Shown: positions 8,585-16,927 of the stretch, piece after piece
Layout: the number at the start of each line of letters is the position of its first letter
Position numbering within the stretch: position 1 is the first letter of the stretch
NCBI RefSeq assembly: GCF_004366635.1
Contig: NZ_SORN01000002.1
Coordinates: 619,293 to 683,292, forward strand
Length of the DNA: 64,000 bases
Source of the DNA: Roseinatronobacter bogoriensis DSM 18756
GTDB taxonomy: Bacteria > Pseudomonadota > Alphaproteobacteria > Rhodobacterales > Rhodobacteraceae
Direction of reading: 5' to 3'
Program-made: the position numbers and the translations under genes
The notes under the pieces: generated by a model
Told to the model about the DNA's origin: nothing
Database searches by the model: none
Seen by the model: only the letters and a program-made list of their open reading frames with translations

Positions 8585-9655
8585 TCAGGTTTCTGGCCGC
8601 GCGCCCTCCCATGCGGCCTGCAACAGCGCCCGGATATCGCCCGCGTCAAACGGGCGCGGATTGTGATAGGGGTTGCGGGTGGCGATGTCTGCGGCACGGT
8701 CCAGATCGGCCTCGGACAGGCCCAGATCGCGCAGGCGCATAGGGGCACCGGTTCGCTGCGCGAAATCCCAAAGCCCGCCGCCGACGGACCCGCCGAATAT
8801 CTCGGCCACTGGTTCCATCACATCGCGGAGTGCTGCGGCGTTGAAACCGGCTGTATGCGGCAACAGGATGGCATGGGTCTGGGCATGGGGCATGTCAAAA
8901 CTGCCACCAAGCACATGGGCCAGTTTGTGGTGAAGCGCCATCGTCACGTAGCCCAGCGCGGTTGAGCACAACCATGCGCCATACAGAACCTGTGCGCGCG
9001 CCGCCTTATCAGCGGGCGCATCTGCAACGCGCGGCAACCCATCGCGGAACGCGCGCATGGCATCCAGCGCCATCAGGGTTAGGATCGGGTTCGCATCTGG
9101 CGCATAAATCGCCTCGACCCCATGCGCGATAGCGTTCAGCGCCGAGGTTACGGTCATCTGTGCAGGCAGGCTCAGCGTCAGATCGACATCATAGATTACC
9201 ACTTCAGGCCGGATCGAAGGGTCGCGGCGCGTGGTTTTCTGCCCGCCTTCGGTTTCGCCCAGAATATCGGTCATTTCCGACCCGGCATAGGTTGTCGGTA
9301 TGGCGATTTGATCCGCGCCTGTGCGCGTGGCGATAGCCTTGCCCAGCCCGATGGTGGACCCGCCACCAATCGACACCACGCAATCGGCATCCAGATCGCG
9401 GTACTGCGCGACGGCGCGTTCGCTTATCGCAACTGGCGTGTGCATCGCGGCGTCGCAGAATGTACCCACGCACAGGCCGCCAAGGCGCGCTGCCAATGCC
9501 TTTGCCGCATCTGCCTGTTCAGGCGTTGACAGCACAAGCGCACGGCTACGCGACAGTTTCCCGATTTCTTCGGCCGTCTGGCCAAGTGTCCCCGCGCCAA
9601 AGATGACACGTGAAGTGATGCCGGGAAAGGTGAAGCCGTGCGCCAGATCGGTCAT
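8585..9655 (-). CDS. Maleylacetate reductase (iron-alcohol-dehydrogenase fold)
   Basis: A 356-residue member of the iron-containing alcohol dehydrogenase superfamily, with the nucleotide motif SIGGGSTIGLGKA near residue 95, the stretch AIPTTYAGSEMTDI, and the histidine-rich region MALHHKLAHVLGG characteristic of maleylacetate reductases. The enzyme reduces maleylacetate to 3-oxoadipate with NAD(P)H, the step after intradiol cleavage of hydroxyquinol. Its presence is the best evidence that the operon runs through maleylacetate. The ATG overlaps the esterase stop (ATGA at 9652-9655). Confidence 0.92.
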   Translation of the reverse strand: MTDLAHGFTFPGITSRVIFGAGTLGQTAEEIGKLSRSRALVLSTPEQADAAKALAARLGGLCVGTFCDAAMHTPVAISERAVAQYRDLDADCVVSIGGGSTIGLGKAIATRTGADQIAIPTTYAGSEMTDILGETEGGQKTTRRDPSIRPEVVIYDVDLTLSLPAQMTVTSALNAIAHGVEAIYAPDANPILTLMALDAMRAFRDGLPRVADAPADKAARAQVLYGAWLCSTALGYVTMALHHKLAHVLGGSFDMPHAQTHAILLPHTAGFNAAALRDVMEPVAEIFGGSVGGGLWDFAQRTGAPMRLRDLGLSEADLDRAADIATRNPYHNPRPFDAGDIRALLQAAWEGARPET

Positions 9656-10311
9656 GTCCCCTCCGAAAACGCGGGCTGCCCCGCGATCAGATTAATCAAC
9701 ATGCTGCGCAATTCGGCAATTTCGCCGCGCGATATTTCATGGTCGCGCGCCGGAAACAGGTCAGCGCGCAGCCGCGCGCCAGCCCCTGTCAGTGTGGTCA
9801 GCATCTCGAAGAATTGCGCCTGGGGAATCCACGGGTCATCATCGCTGCATGTGGCGTAGACGGGCATGTCGGTCAAACGTGAAATGGGGCGGCTATCGGT
9901 TTGGTGACCTATCCGACACCCTGTCAGCACCGCCGCCCCAGAAAGCTGCGGCGCACGCCGCAACAGCAGTTCCGTCAACAGGCAGGCCCCTTGCGAAAAC
10001 CCAACCATAACCACAGGAAGTTCGGGCCGCAGCGCAGCGATATCCGCCACAAGCCCCTCAAGCAGATCAAGCCCTGCATTCATCTGCGACAGCGTGGTGT
10101 CTGTGATCGGGTCGATTGCGCGAGCATCATACCACCCCGCCCCGCCCGACGCGGGCAGCACATAGCTTACCCCATCCAGCGCAAGGGGTGCGACAACCGC
10201 ACGCAGCATGTGGTCGGGGGTCTGTCCCCGCCCATGAACAAGCACGCAAGCAGCCTGTGCCTGAACCAAAGGCACACCTGAAAACGCACTGATGTCTAAC
10301 CTCTGCTGCAT
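9652..10311 (-). CDS. Alpha/beta-hydrolase, phospholipase/carboxylesterase family (MhqD-like)
   Basis: A 219-residue serine hydrolase. The nucleophile elbow GFSQGA places Ser106 as the nucleophile; an Asp in SDDDPWIP (about 165-170) and a His in ARDHEIS (about 199) complete the triad. The length and LVHGRGQTPDHM opening fit the carboxylesterase/phospholipase family that includes MhqD. It follows the VOC dioxygenase by 3 bp and overlaps maleylacetate reductase by 4 bp. In Bacillus subtilis mhqO and mhqD are paired in response to hydroquinones, so this pair may handle quinone-type by-products. The actual substrate is unknown. Confidence 0.88.
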   Translation of the reverse strand: MQQRLDISAFSGVPLVQAQAACVLVHGRGQTPDHMLRAVVAPLALDGVSYVLPASGGAGWYDARAIDPITDTTLSQMNAGLDLLEGLVADIAALRPELPVVMVGFSQGACLLTELLLRRAPQLSGAAVLTGCRIGHQTDSRPISRLTDMPVYATCSDDDPWIPQAQFFEMLTTLTGAGARLRADLFPARDHEISRGEIAELRSMLINLIAGQPAFSEGT

Positions 10312-10314
10312 GGA

Positions 10315-11274
10315 TTACTCGAACGTCGCCGGTTCAAGACCGTCGATCATTTCCTGCTTGCGGTCCTCGAACCAGGGCGGAAAGACCAGCGTCTTGCCAA
10401 TGGCATCGGCGGGTTCATCCATCGCCCAGCCCTTTGGAACGGTCCAGGCCAGTTCGAACAGCGCACCACCCGGCGACCGCACATAGCAGGACTTGAAATA
10501 TAGCCGGTCTTTCTGTTCGGAAATGTCGGTAAAGCCCAACCCCTCGATATGGGCGCGCAGTTTTAGCTGGTTTTCTTCATCGCCTGTGTTCAGCGCCAGA
10601 TGGTGGATCGTGCCACCTGCGAGGGTCCATGTGCCTTGGGCGACATCGGGTTCATGCAAGACCTCAACCATTGCGCGCGGGCCGTCACCATTCGGGACCG
10701 AAAACATCAGCCCCTCGTGATTGTCGCCCTCTTTTTTCAACGGCAGCGCGATGGTCAGAAAATCATCCATCGCCGCGCGGTCCATAACCGACACGACGGC
10801 CCCGTAAATCCCGCGTATGCCATGCTCAGGCCCGATACCCTGTGCGTCATTGGTAATTGGTTGGCGTGTATCCCCCGGATTTTCGACCAATTCGTGCGGA
10901 ATACCACAAGGATGGTCAAATCCGACCCGGTCCAGCCCAAATCGAGTAAACTTATGCGCCTTGATGCCGCGTGCATTCAGCCGGTTGACCCAAAATTCTG
11001 ACGCCCCTATCGGGATTGCCTGCTGCACAACCTTGGACTGGTTCGACCCGCGCCGCCCATAAACACCGGGCTTGCGAAAGGGAAAAGTTGTGATGATGGT
11101 CGACGCATCGCCGTTCTTTGCACCGTAGTAAAGGTGATAAACCGGCAAAACCCCATCAAACAACACTGTTCGCTTGACCGAATGCAAGCCCAGCGCCTTG
11201 GTGTAGAAATCAAAATCCTCCTGCGCGCCGTCGGTGGACAGGGTCAGATGGTGATAGCCGCTAATCATGGACAT
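10315..11274 (-). CDS. VOC-family ring-cleaving dioxygenase (MhqO-like)
   Basis: A 319-residue, two-module vicinal-oxygen-chelate protein. Likely metal ligands are the His in YHHLTLSTD near residue 8, the His in TIHHLALNTGD, and the Glu in LFELAWTVPKG, one His per module and a C-terminal Glu as in extradiol-type enzymes. The family includes MhqO and hydroquinone-cleaving LinE relatives. The ATG at 11274 overlaps the upstream dioxygenase stop (TAATG) and follows a GGGAGG ribosome site; the longer frame to 11361 is rejected. With the adjacent esterase it looks like an MhqO-MhqD module inserted into a hydroxyquinol operon. Confidence 0.88.
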   Translation of the reverse strand: MSMISGYHHLTLSTDGAQEDFDFYTKALGLHSVKRTVLFDGVLPVYHLYYGAKNGDASTIITTFPFRKPGVYGRRGSNQSKVVQQAIPIGASEFWVNRLNARGIKAHKFTRFGLDRVGFDHPCGIPHELVENPGDTRQPITNDAQGIGPEHGIRGIYGAVVSVMDRAAMDDFLTIALPLKKEGDNHEGLMFSVPNGDGPRAMVEVLHEPDVAQGTWTLAGGTIHHLALNTGDEENQLKLRAHIEGLGFTDISEQKDRLYFKSCYVRSPGGALFELAWTVPKGWAMDEPADAIGKTLVFPPWFEDRKQEMIDGLEPATFE

Positions 11275-12164
11275 TACGAATTCCCTCCCTTGGTGAAGTG
11301 GTGCTGTTTTCCGGCGCTGCGCGGCTGGCGTGCCAATACAAAGCAATACTCTGCGTACCACTCAGCACCCTGCTTGCGCTTGAACTCGATCAGCAATTGC
11401 GGATGCACCGCAAAAAGTGGGTCTGCCGCGATGGCGGGATCAGACGCATCGAAAACATGTGTGGTCAGAACGTCGAATCCCGGCGCTGTAATGCGGCAAT
11501 GCAAATGTGCCGGGCGTTTCAGTGACACGCCGAGGCTGGACATCAGCCGCCCCACGGGGCCGTCGCTGGGCACATCATATCCCGCCGGACGTATCGTCCG
11601 TATTTGAACCTGCCCGCGCTCATCCGTGGTGTAGATGCCACGCAGGTTGAATTCAGGCTGATGATCCGGGTCTTGGTTTTCGTAAAGCCCCGCGCCGTTT
11701 GCGTGCCAGATTTCCAGACGCGCGCCCGAAACGGGCTCTGAATCCAGATCGGTCACCCGAAACTCCAGCGTCAGGGGTGCCCCGACACCATCCAGCGAAA
11801 TGGAAGCCCCGTTCGCACGCACAGGTGCATCGGCGCGGTAAAACGGGCCAGGCATGGTATTGGGCGTCGACCCATCAGGCCTGCGGGCAATACTATTCTC
11901 GACGCAACTGGTCAGACCAAGCGTATCGGCCAGAAGCACCCATTCCTGACGATGCTCCGAACAGGTTTCGCCGACTTCCGTCAAGAATTCGAGGATAGCG
12001 CGCATTTCTTCGCGTGACACCCGGAATTCATCCACCATTTCCGACAGGTGACCCACCAGCCCGACGAGGGCCTGCGCCAGACGCTGGTCTGGTGCGCTTT
12101 GCAACCGCTCTGCGAAAGCGCGCGCCGGCGCCGCACCAAGAGATGACCCAAGTCGCACGCTCAT
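11274..12164 (-). CDS. Second intradiol dioxygenase (catechol/hydroxyquinol 1,2-dioxygenase type)
   Basis: A 296-residue Fe(III) intradiol dioxygenase with ligands Tyr161, Tyr196, His220 and His222 (KRPAHLHC). It shares the domain plan of the dioxygenase at the distal end of the operon but differs through most of the N-terminal domain, so it is a diverged paralog and not a recent duplicate. It is the first gene of the operon, 110 bp from the divergent LysR gene, with a GAGGAAAG ribosome site. It may be specific for a different catechol than the other copy; which of the two is the main hydroxyquinol enzyme cannot be told from sequence alone. Confidence 0.9.
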   Translation of the reverse strand: MSVRLGSSLGAAPARAFAERLQSAPDQRLAQALVGLVGHLSEMVDEFRVSREEMRAILEFLTEVGETCSEHRQEWVLLADTLGLTSCVENSIARRPDGSTPNTMPGPFYRADAPVRANGASISLDGVGAPLTLEFRVTDLDSEPVSGARLEIWHANGAGLYENQDPDHQPEFNLRGIYTTDERGQVQIRTIRPAGYDVPSDGPVGRLMSSLGVSLKRPAHLHCRITAPGFDVLTTHVFDASDPAIAADPLFAVHPQLLIEFKRKQGAEWYAEYCFVLARQPRSAGKQHHFTKGGNS

Positions 12165-12274
12165 TCTTTCCTCTACAGGTGGTCTGACTGCATAAAATAT
12201 GATCCGTTAATATACATTAACCGTCGAATTCATCTTGTGGATTATTTCATTCGCTGCCAGCATACCAAATTGTT
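12165..12274. promoter_or_regulatory. Divergent promoter region with a LysR-type palindrome
   Basis: Only 110 bp separate the first operon gene from the LysR gene, transcribed away from each other. GTTAATATACATTAAC at 12206-12221 is a perfect 6-bp inverted repeat with a 4-bp spacer and contains T-N11-A, the usual LysR-family recognition pattern. It is about 42 bp upstream of the operon's start codon and 53 bp upstream of the regulator's. Binding by the adjacent regulator is inferred. Confidence 0.6.
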
Positions 12275-13225
12275 ATGAAGTTCGAGGAGCGCCACCTTGC
12301 CCAACTTGCGGCTGTCGTCGATGTCGGCGGCGTGACCGAGGCTGCGAGCATGCTGGGCATGAGTCAGCCTGCGGTGTCGCGGACCTTGTCGAATATGGAG
12401 AAGCGTCTGGGAGAGCCGCTGTTCATCCCCGGTCGCCGCCCGCTGACACCGACGCCTATCGCGCGCCAACTCGCTGCGCATGGCAAGGTGATCCTTGAAG
12501 CATCACGCAAAGCGTCACAGGCCGTGCAGAGCTTTCAGCGGGGCACGAAAGGTGTGGTGAAAATTGGTGGTGTGCCGTTCTTCATGGATGCCTTTATCAG
12601 CCGCATGATCGGCGAATTTCAGACTGGTTTCCCCGACATCCGCGTCGATCAATCCTATGGAAATGTTCCCGAATTGCAGGCAGCAATCCGCACCAACCAG
12701 TTGGACCTTGCGATTTGCCCAATGGCCCTGATGCAGGCCGATGACGGATTCGAATTCATCGAAATTCTGCCGGGGCGCAATGTGATCGCCTGCCGCGCGG
12801 GTCACCCATTGTTGCGCAGGCGCCGCCATAATCCAAAGGATCTGCTGCAATTCCCATGGATCACGCCGCTGCCGGGATCGCCCTTGCTTGCGGATCTTCA
12901 TACGATCCTGCTGTCGATCGGCGTGTCAGAGATCGCGATACGCTACTCGGGCGGCTCCCTTCTGTCGGTGCTGAATTACCTTGAGGAAACGGATGCGCTG
13001 ACAGTCCTGCCCCATTCCGTGATCTTTGCCTTTCGGCACTCTGGCAAGGTCCGTGTCTTGCCCGTCCAGATACCACAGCCTGCACGTTCACTGGGCATCA
13101 TTCATATGAAGGGCGGGCCAAGTATTCCGGCGGCAGCGAAACTTTCGGACCATATTCACACAAAATTCAAAGACCTGCGCCATCTGATTTTGCGGCATGA
13201 AAACTCTGTCGTCTGGGGCGGATAG
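12275..13225 (+). CDS. LysR-family transcriptional regulator
   Basis: A 316-residue LysR regulator. The winged helix-turn-helix occupies about residues 5-65 (ASMLGMSQPAVSRTLSNMEK), followed by a periplasmic-binding-like effector domain (from about residue 90). The predicted effector-domain sequence is of the type found in regulators of aromatic catabolism (for example the PcaQ/GbpR/CbbR branch), but the specific branch is uncertain. It is divergent from the hydroxyquinol-type operon and is the natural candidate for its activator. It ends 32 bp from the convergent SLC13 gene. Confidence 0.9.
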   Translation: MKFEERHLAQLAAVVDVGGVTEAASMLGMSQPAVSRTLSNMEKRLGEPLFIPGRRPLTPTPIARQLAAHGKVILEASRKASQAVQSFQRGTKGVVKIGGVPFFMDAFISRMIGEFQTGFPDIRVDQSYGNVPELQAAIRTNQLDLAICPMALMQADDGFEFIEILPGRNVIACRAGHPLLRRRRHNPKDLLQFPWITPLPGSPLLADLHTILLSIGVSEIAIRYSGGSLLSVLNYLEETDALTVLPHSVIFAFRHSGKVRVLPVQIPQPARSLGIIHMKGGPSIPAAAKLSDHIHTKFKDLRHLILRHENSVVWGG

Positions 13226-13257
13226 CAAACTTTGCCCGCGCTGCTGCGCTGAAAACC

Positions 13258-15093
13258 TCAGAAAGGAAAAACCAAAGGCACCAGCACCACGCTTGTAATC
13301 AGGCAGATTACCGCAAAGGGCACACCGATGCGCACAAAGTCGGAAAACCTGTAATTTCCCGGGCCCACGACAAGCGTGTTTACGGGCGACGAAACAGGGG
13401 TCATGAAGGCCGCAGAAGCCGCCAGCGCAACCGCCATCGCAAACGGATATGGAGACGCGTCGAGTGCCGAGGCGACAGCAAGCGCGACGGGTGCCATAAG
13501 GACCGCTGTGGCCGTGTTGGAAATAAACAAACCCAAGATGCCCGTGACCGCAAAGATTGCGGCCAGCACCAACCGGGGGGAGGCTGCGTCAAGCCAGCCC
13601 AACAAGGCTTGCGCGGCAATATCGACCCCGCCCGTCCGTTGCAAAGCCAGCGAAAACGGCAGCATCCCCACGATCAGGATCAAGCTCTGCCAGTGGATAG
13701 AGCGATATGCCCCTGCCATGTCGATGCACCGAAACAGGCCCAGCAGCAGGCACCCCAGAAGTGCCGCCTGCACATTTGGCACAATCCCCCACACCATCAA
13801 CACAACGACCAGCGCCAGAACCCCCACGGCAAGCGGCGCGCGGTGCCGTGCAGGCACGGCCTCGTCGGATTCGGCGGGCAAATCCAGCAGCACCAGATCA
13901 CGCCGCTCTTCTTGCAATTTGCGAATAGCGCGCCACGGCCCAACGGTCAGCAGCGTATCGCCTGCACGCAGGTTTTCGTTCGCGATTTCCGCAGCCACAG
14001 GTTTTGTACCATGTTTAATGCCGATAACCGACAGGTCATAGATGTTGCGAAACCGTGCCTTGGTGACGGTCTTGCCGATCAACCTAGAGGTCGGCGGCAC
14101 AATGACCTGCGCCATGCCGATTTCCTGTGCCGTGTCGGTGAACCATTGGCCCGTGACTGGCAGCACACTCAAGTCATGCTGCTGCGCGAAGGCATCAAGG
14201 TCAAAATCTGGCGCGGCATCTCCGGCACGATGATCAATCAACAGGATATCGCCGCCATGCAGAACCGTTTCGGCCCGCGGTTGAAGCAATTTGCGACGAA
14301 ACCGGCTGCCGCGCTCGATGGCGACAATGTTGATCCCGGCGCTTGCGCGCAGGTCCAGAACATCCAGACGCTTGCCTGCAAGCCCAGAGCTTTGATGCAG
14401 CCGTAAACGGTGTTCGCGCCCGGCAAGGCTATAATCCTCGACCCAATTGGCCAGCGCTGCGCGTTCGGGCCTTGCCGGTGCCGGACCGGGGGCAAGGAAA
14501 CGGCGTGCGACCAGCATATATACGACCGCCATGACCAGAATAGGCACGCCAAAGGGGGTTAAAGCGAAAAAGCCAAACCCTTCATACCCCTGCCGGATCA
14601 ATTCGGAATGAACGATCAGATTGGGCGGGGTGGCCACCAGCGTCATCATCCCGCTGATAAGGGCGGCGATGGACAGGGGCATCATCAACCGTCCCGCCGG
14701 TATTTGCGCCTTGTGCGCAATGCGCAGCACGATGGGAATGAAGATAGCCACGACACCCGTCGAGGACATGAACGACCCTATTCCCGCAACGATGACCATA
14801 AGCAAAAAGATCAGCTTTGCTTCGCTGGCACCGGCCCGCGCGGTCAGCCAGTCACCCAGTCGTTGCGCCACACCCGTGCGCACCAGCGCTTCGCCGATCA
14901 CAAACAAACCGGCGATCAACACGATATTAGGGTCTGAAAACCCCATCAATGCCTCGGACATGGAAATCACGCCAGTCATCGGCAATGCGACCATCATGAT
15001 CACCGCGACCACATCCATGCGCGGGCGGTTGATGGCAAACATCACGACCGCAACCCCAAGCAGCGCAAGGACCATTGCAAGTTCGGACATCAT
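13258..15093 (-). CDS. SLC13/DASS-type permease with RCK (TrkA-C) domains
   Basis: A membrane protein of about 611 residues with hydrophobic N- and C-terminal halves of the divalent anion:sodium symporter type (GIISMSEALMGFSDPNIVLI-like motif near residue 45; MTPVSSPVNTLVVGPGNY near the C-terminus). Between the halves lie two TrkA-C-type domains (about residues 210-395), the arrangement of YfbS-like permeases. Cargo in the family includes sulfate, dicarboxylates and other anions; none is specified here. ATG at 15093 is followed by a second ATG and preceded by AAGG; a TTG at 15105 is possible but less likely. Confidence 0.85.
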   Translation of the reverse strand: MMSELAMVLALLGVAVVMFAINRPRMDVVAVIMMVALPMTGVISMSEALMGFSDPNIVLIAGLFVIGEALVRTGVAQRLGDWLTARAGASEAKLIFLLMVIVAGIGSFMSSTGVVAIFIPIVLRIAHKAQIPAGRLMMPLSIAALISGMMTLVATPPNLIVHSELIRQGYEGFGFFALTPFGVPILVMAVVYMLVARRFLAPGPAPARPERAALANWVEDYSLAGREHRLRLHQSSGLAGKRLDVLDLRASAGINIVAIERGSRFRRKLLQPRAETVLHGGDILLIDHRAGDAAPDFDLDAFAQQHDLSVLPVTGQWFTDTAQEIGMAQVIVPPTSRLIGKTVTKARFRNIYDLSVIGIKHGTKPVAAEIANENLRAGDTLLTVGPWRAIRKLQEERRDLVLLDLPAESDEAVPARHRAPLAVGVLALVVVLMVWGIVPNVQAALLGCLLLGLFRCIDMAGAYRSIHWQSLILIVGMLPFSLALQRTGGVDIAAQALLGWLDAASPRLVLAAIFAVTGILGLFISNTATAVLMAPVALAVASALDASPYPFAMAVALAASAAFMTPVSSPVNTLVVGPGNYRFSDFVRIGVPFAVICLITSVVLVPLVFPF

Positions 15094-15420
15094 CCTTGCC
15101 CGCAACAGTTCAGGGTGATCGGTTGAAAGTCAAACCATGTTAAAACTGATCGCATTGGCCTTATCCCGAATTCAGAAAACTATATCAGTCAACAGCTTCC
15201 TAGCAGGGATCAGTTTACAGCTTCCACCCCTCAAGAGAGGCGGAAGCGTTCTGAGGCGGCCAACACACAGATCATACCGGCTGAAGTATCATCACCGCTA
15301 CCGAGTAAATTGCAGTTCCAGCAAAGAATGCCGCCACCAGCCAAAGACGCAGAGACTCCATCTGCAAATTCCTTATTTAGCTTGTCAGAAAGGCCCGCTC
15401 AGCAGGCCCACTCGATCCGC
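15094..15420. other. Intergenic region with a 17-bp imperfect direct repeat
   Basis: No supported gene. It contains two near-identical 17-mers at 15184-15200 and 15209-15225 (ATCAGTCAACAGCTTCC and ATCAGTTTACAGCTTCC, two mismatches), spaced 25 bp start to start. They lie about 90-130 bp upstream of the permease start and could be tandem regulator sites. The open frames on the plus strand here have no recognisable family and are not supported. Confidence 0.4.
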
Positions 15421-15747
15421 TCAGGAGATTTGCGGTGGCGCGCGCGCGAGATGGCCAGAAATGTGGCCGTTCAGATCAGGGGTGCCAAAGTTTGCCCTGT
15501 AGGTGGTGTCGCGGCATTTCGGCGCGGCAAGGAGTGGTGCATCTGGAAAGAAACCAGCCGTATCCGCGTTTGCCGATGGTTCAGGGTCAGACCGCGCATC
15601 AATGCGCCCTGCCTGCTCGACCAGCATCAGACCAAGGACCGGAACTTGCGATTGGCCCTCAGACCCGGTTCCGGCCGAATGGACATGCGCCTGCCCCAGC
15701 CCGGTCAAGGTCAGCATCAAAACCAGGAGAGGGACAAGAAAGCGCAT
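15421..15747 (-). CDS. Small predicted secreted protein, unknown function
   Basis: A 108-residue frame beginning MRFLVPLLVLMLTLTGLGQA, a convincing signal peptide with predicted cleavage near AQA/GQA-H. The mature part carries HVH just after cleavage, one internal cysteine (KCRDT), and no family that I recognise. The ribosome site is weak. A CATAGG/CCTATG inverted repeat at 15763-15782 lies just upstream of the start and could be its operator. The codon pattern resembles neighbouring genes. The gene is likely but not certain. Confidence 0.5.
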   Translation of the reverse strand: MRFLVPLLVLMLTLTGLGQAHVHSAGTGSEGQSQVPVLGLMLVEQAGRIDARSDPEPSANADTAGFFPDAPLLAAPKCRDTTYRANFGTPDLNGHISGHLARAPPQIS

Positions 15748-16201
15748 GTCAGCCGAGCTTCACATAGGTGTTTAAACCTATGCGTAATTTCCAAGGCTTG
15801 TCCATCTGACTTTACCACGCAACACGGAAATTTGCGCATGCCGCGATATCCTTGGCCGCATGGAGTATGATGACACTTGGTCAGAGCTCAGGAAGGGTTG
15901 ATGCCGGTTTTCGTCGAAGACAAAAGGGCACGTAATCGCCACCTGACAAAGGATGCCCGATAGGGTCACTTGAGAGGGTTTTTCAGACGGTGGATGAACA
16001 CAGCAAGCCGCGTCGCGTCGGGCCGCGGTGCGGCGGCCTTCGGCGTTGGTTCCCCGCAACTCTATATCCCGTTAGTTCCGCAAAGCTGACTTTGATAACT
16101 CATGGCAGCTATTCAAGTCAGACTTTGACGATCATGGCCAAGTTTTCGACAGGCTTGATCTGGCTCATGTGTCCGGCAGCACCGTGTGATAAAGTGCTAA
16201 T
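15748..16201. other. Intergenic region with an inverted repeat and a dispersed hairpin element
   Basis: About 450 bp without a supported gene. It contains the CATAGG...CCTATG inverted repeat (15763-15782), a copy of a dispersed hairpin repeat (16021-16057, minus orientation) and, from about 16080 to 16201, the presumed promoter of the ABC exporter. The frame at 15778-16059 on the minus strand overlaps the repeat and is not a gene. Confidence 0.4.
16021..16057 (-). repeat. Dispersed hairpin repeat, copy A
   Basis: A 37-bp element matching copy B (27989-28025, plus) at 31 of 37 positions. On the minus strand it opens GCGGGGAACCAACGCCGAAG and ends in the palindrome GGCCGC-CGCACC-GCGGCC, a 6-bp stem with a 6-nt loop. 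It lies in an intergenic space upstream of the ABC exporter. Confidence 0.6.
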
Positions 16202-16927
16202 ATGGCGCGTGACACAAACTTGACCTTGCCGATCTTCAGGGCAGAAGGCGTGACCCGGGTTTACCGGTCAGGCACAGTTGAGGTATGGGCGCTGCGCGGG
16301 GTTGATCTGGACCTTTCCGAAGGTGAAATGGTGGTGCTTCTCGGGGCATCGGGTTCGGGAAAGTCAACGCTGGTCAATATCCTGGGCGGGCTGGACCTGC
16401 CCTCGGGGGGGAAAGTCTTCTTCCGGGACACGGAATTGACCAAGGCCACCGACAGACAGCTGACCGCCTTCAGGCGCGACCATGTCGGGTTCGTCTTTCA
16501 GTTCTACAACCTCGTGCCAAGCCTGACCGCGCGCGAGAATGTGGCGCTTGTGACCGAAATCGCGCAGAATCCGATGTCGCCCGAAGAAGCGCTGGATCGG
16601 GTGGGTCTGGCCCACCGGCTGGACCACTTCCCCGCAGAGTTGTCGGGCGGGGAACAACAGCGCGTCGCAATCGCGCGCGCGATCGCCAAACGCCCCGATG
16701 TGCTGCTTTGCGACGAACCGACAGGGGCACTTGACAGCAAAACAGGCATTCAGGTTCTTGAAGCGCTCCATGAGGTCAATCGCGACCTTGGCACAGCGAC
16801 GGTTCTGATTACCCATAACGCCAGTATCCAGCGCATTGCCCATCGTGTTGTTGTGCTGGCCGATGGCAAGGTGCTGCGCGATGAAGCGAACGCTGAACGC
16901 GTGCTGCCATCCGGGATAAGCTGGTGA
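16202..16927 (+). CDS. ABC transporter ATP-binding protein (MacB/LolD type)
   Basis: A 241-residue ATPase with Walker A GASGSGKST near residue 48, signature LSGGEQQRVAIARA, and Walker B LLCDEPTGALDS. The Q-loop region FQFYNLVPSLTARENV is of the MacB/LolD exporter class. It overlaps the following FtsX-type permease by GTGA, and an HlyD-like adaptor follows, forming a complete MacAB-like tripartite exporter whose outer-membrane partner is not here. Its start codon has no clear ribosome site. Confidence 0.9.
   Translation: MARDTNLTLPIFRAEGVTRVYRSGTVEVWALRGVDLDLSEGEMVVLLGASGSGKSTLVNILGGLDLPSGGKVFFRDTELTKATDRQLTAFRRDHVGFVFQFYNLVPSLTARENVALVTEIAQNPMSPEEALDRVGLAHRLDHFPAELSGGEQQRVAIARAIAKRPDVLLCDEPTGALDSKTGIQVLEALHEVNRDLGTATVLITHNASIQRIAHRVVVLADGKVLRDEANAERVLPSGISW

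Noticed and set aside
15137..15870. Plus-strand frames of 121 and 186 codons in the intergenic region
   Set aside because: No family, no ribosome site, and overlap with the more convincing secreted-protein frame on the other strand.
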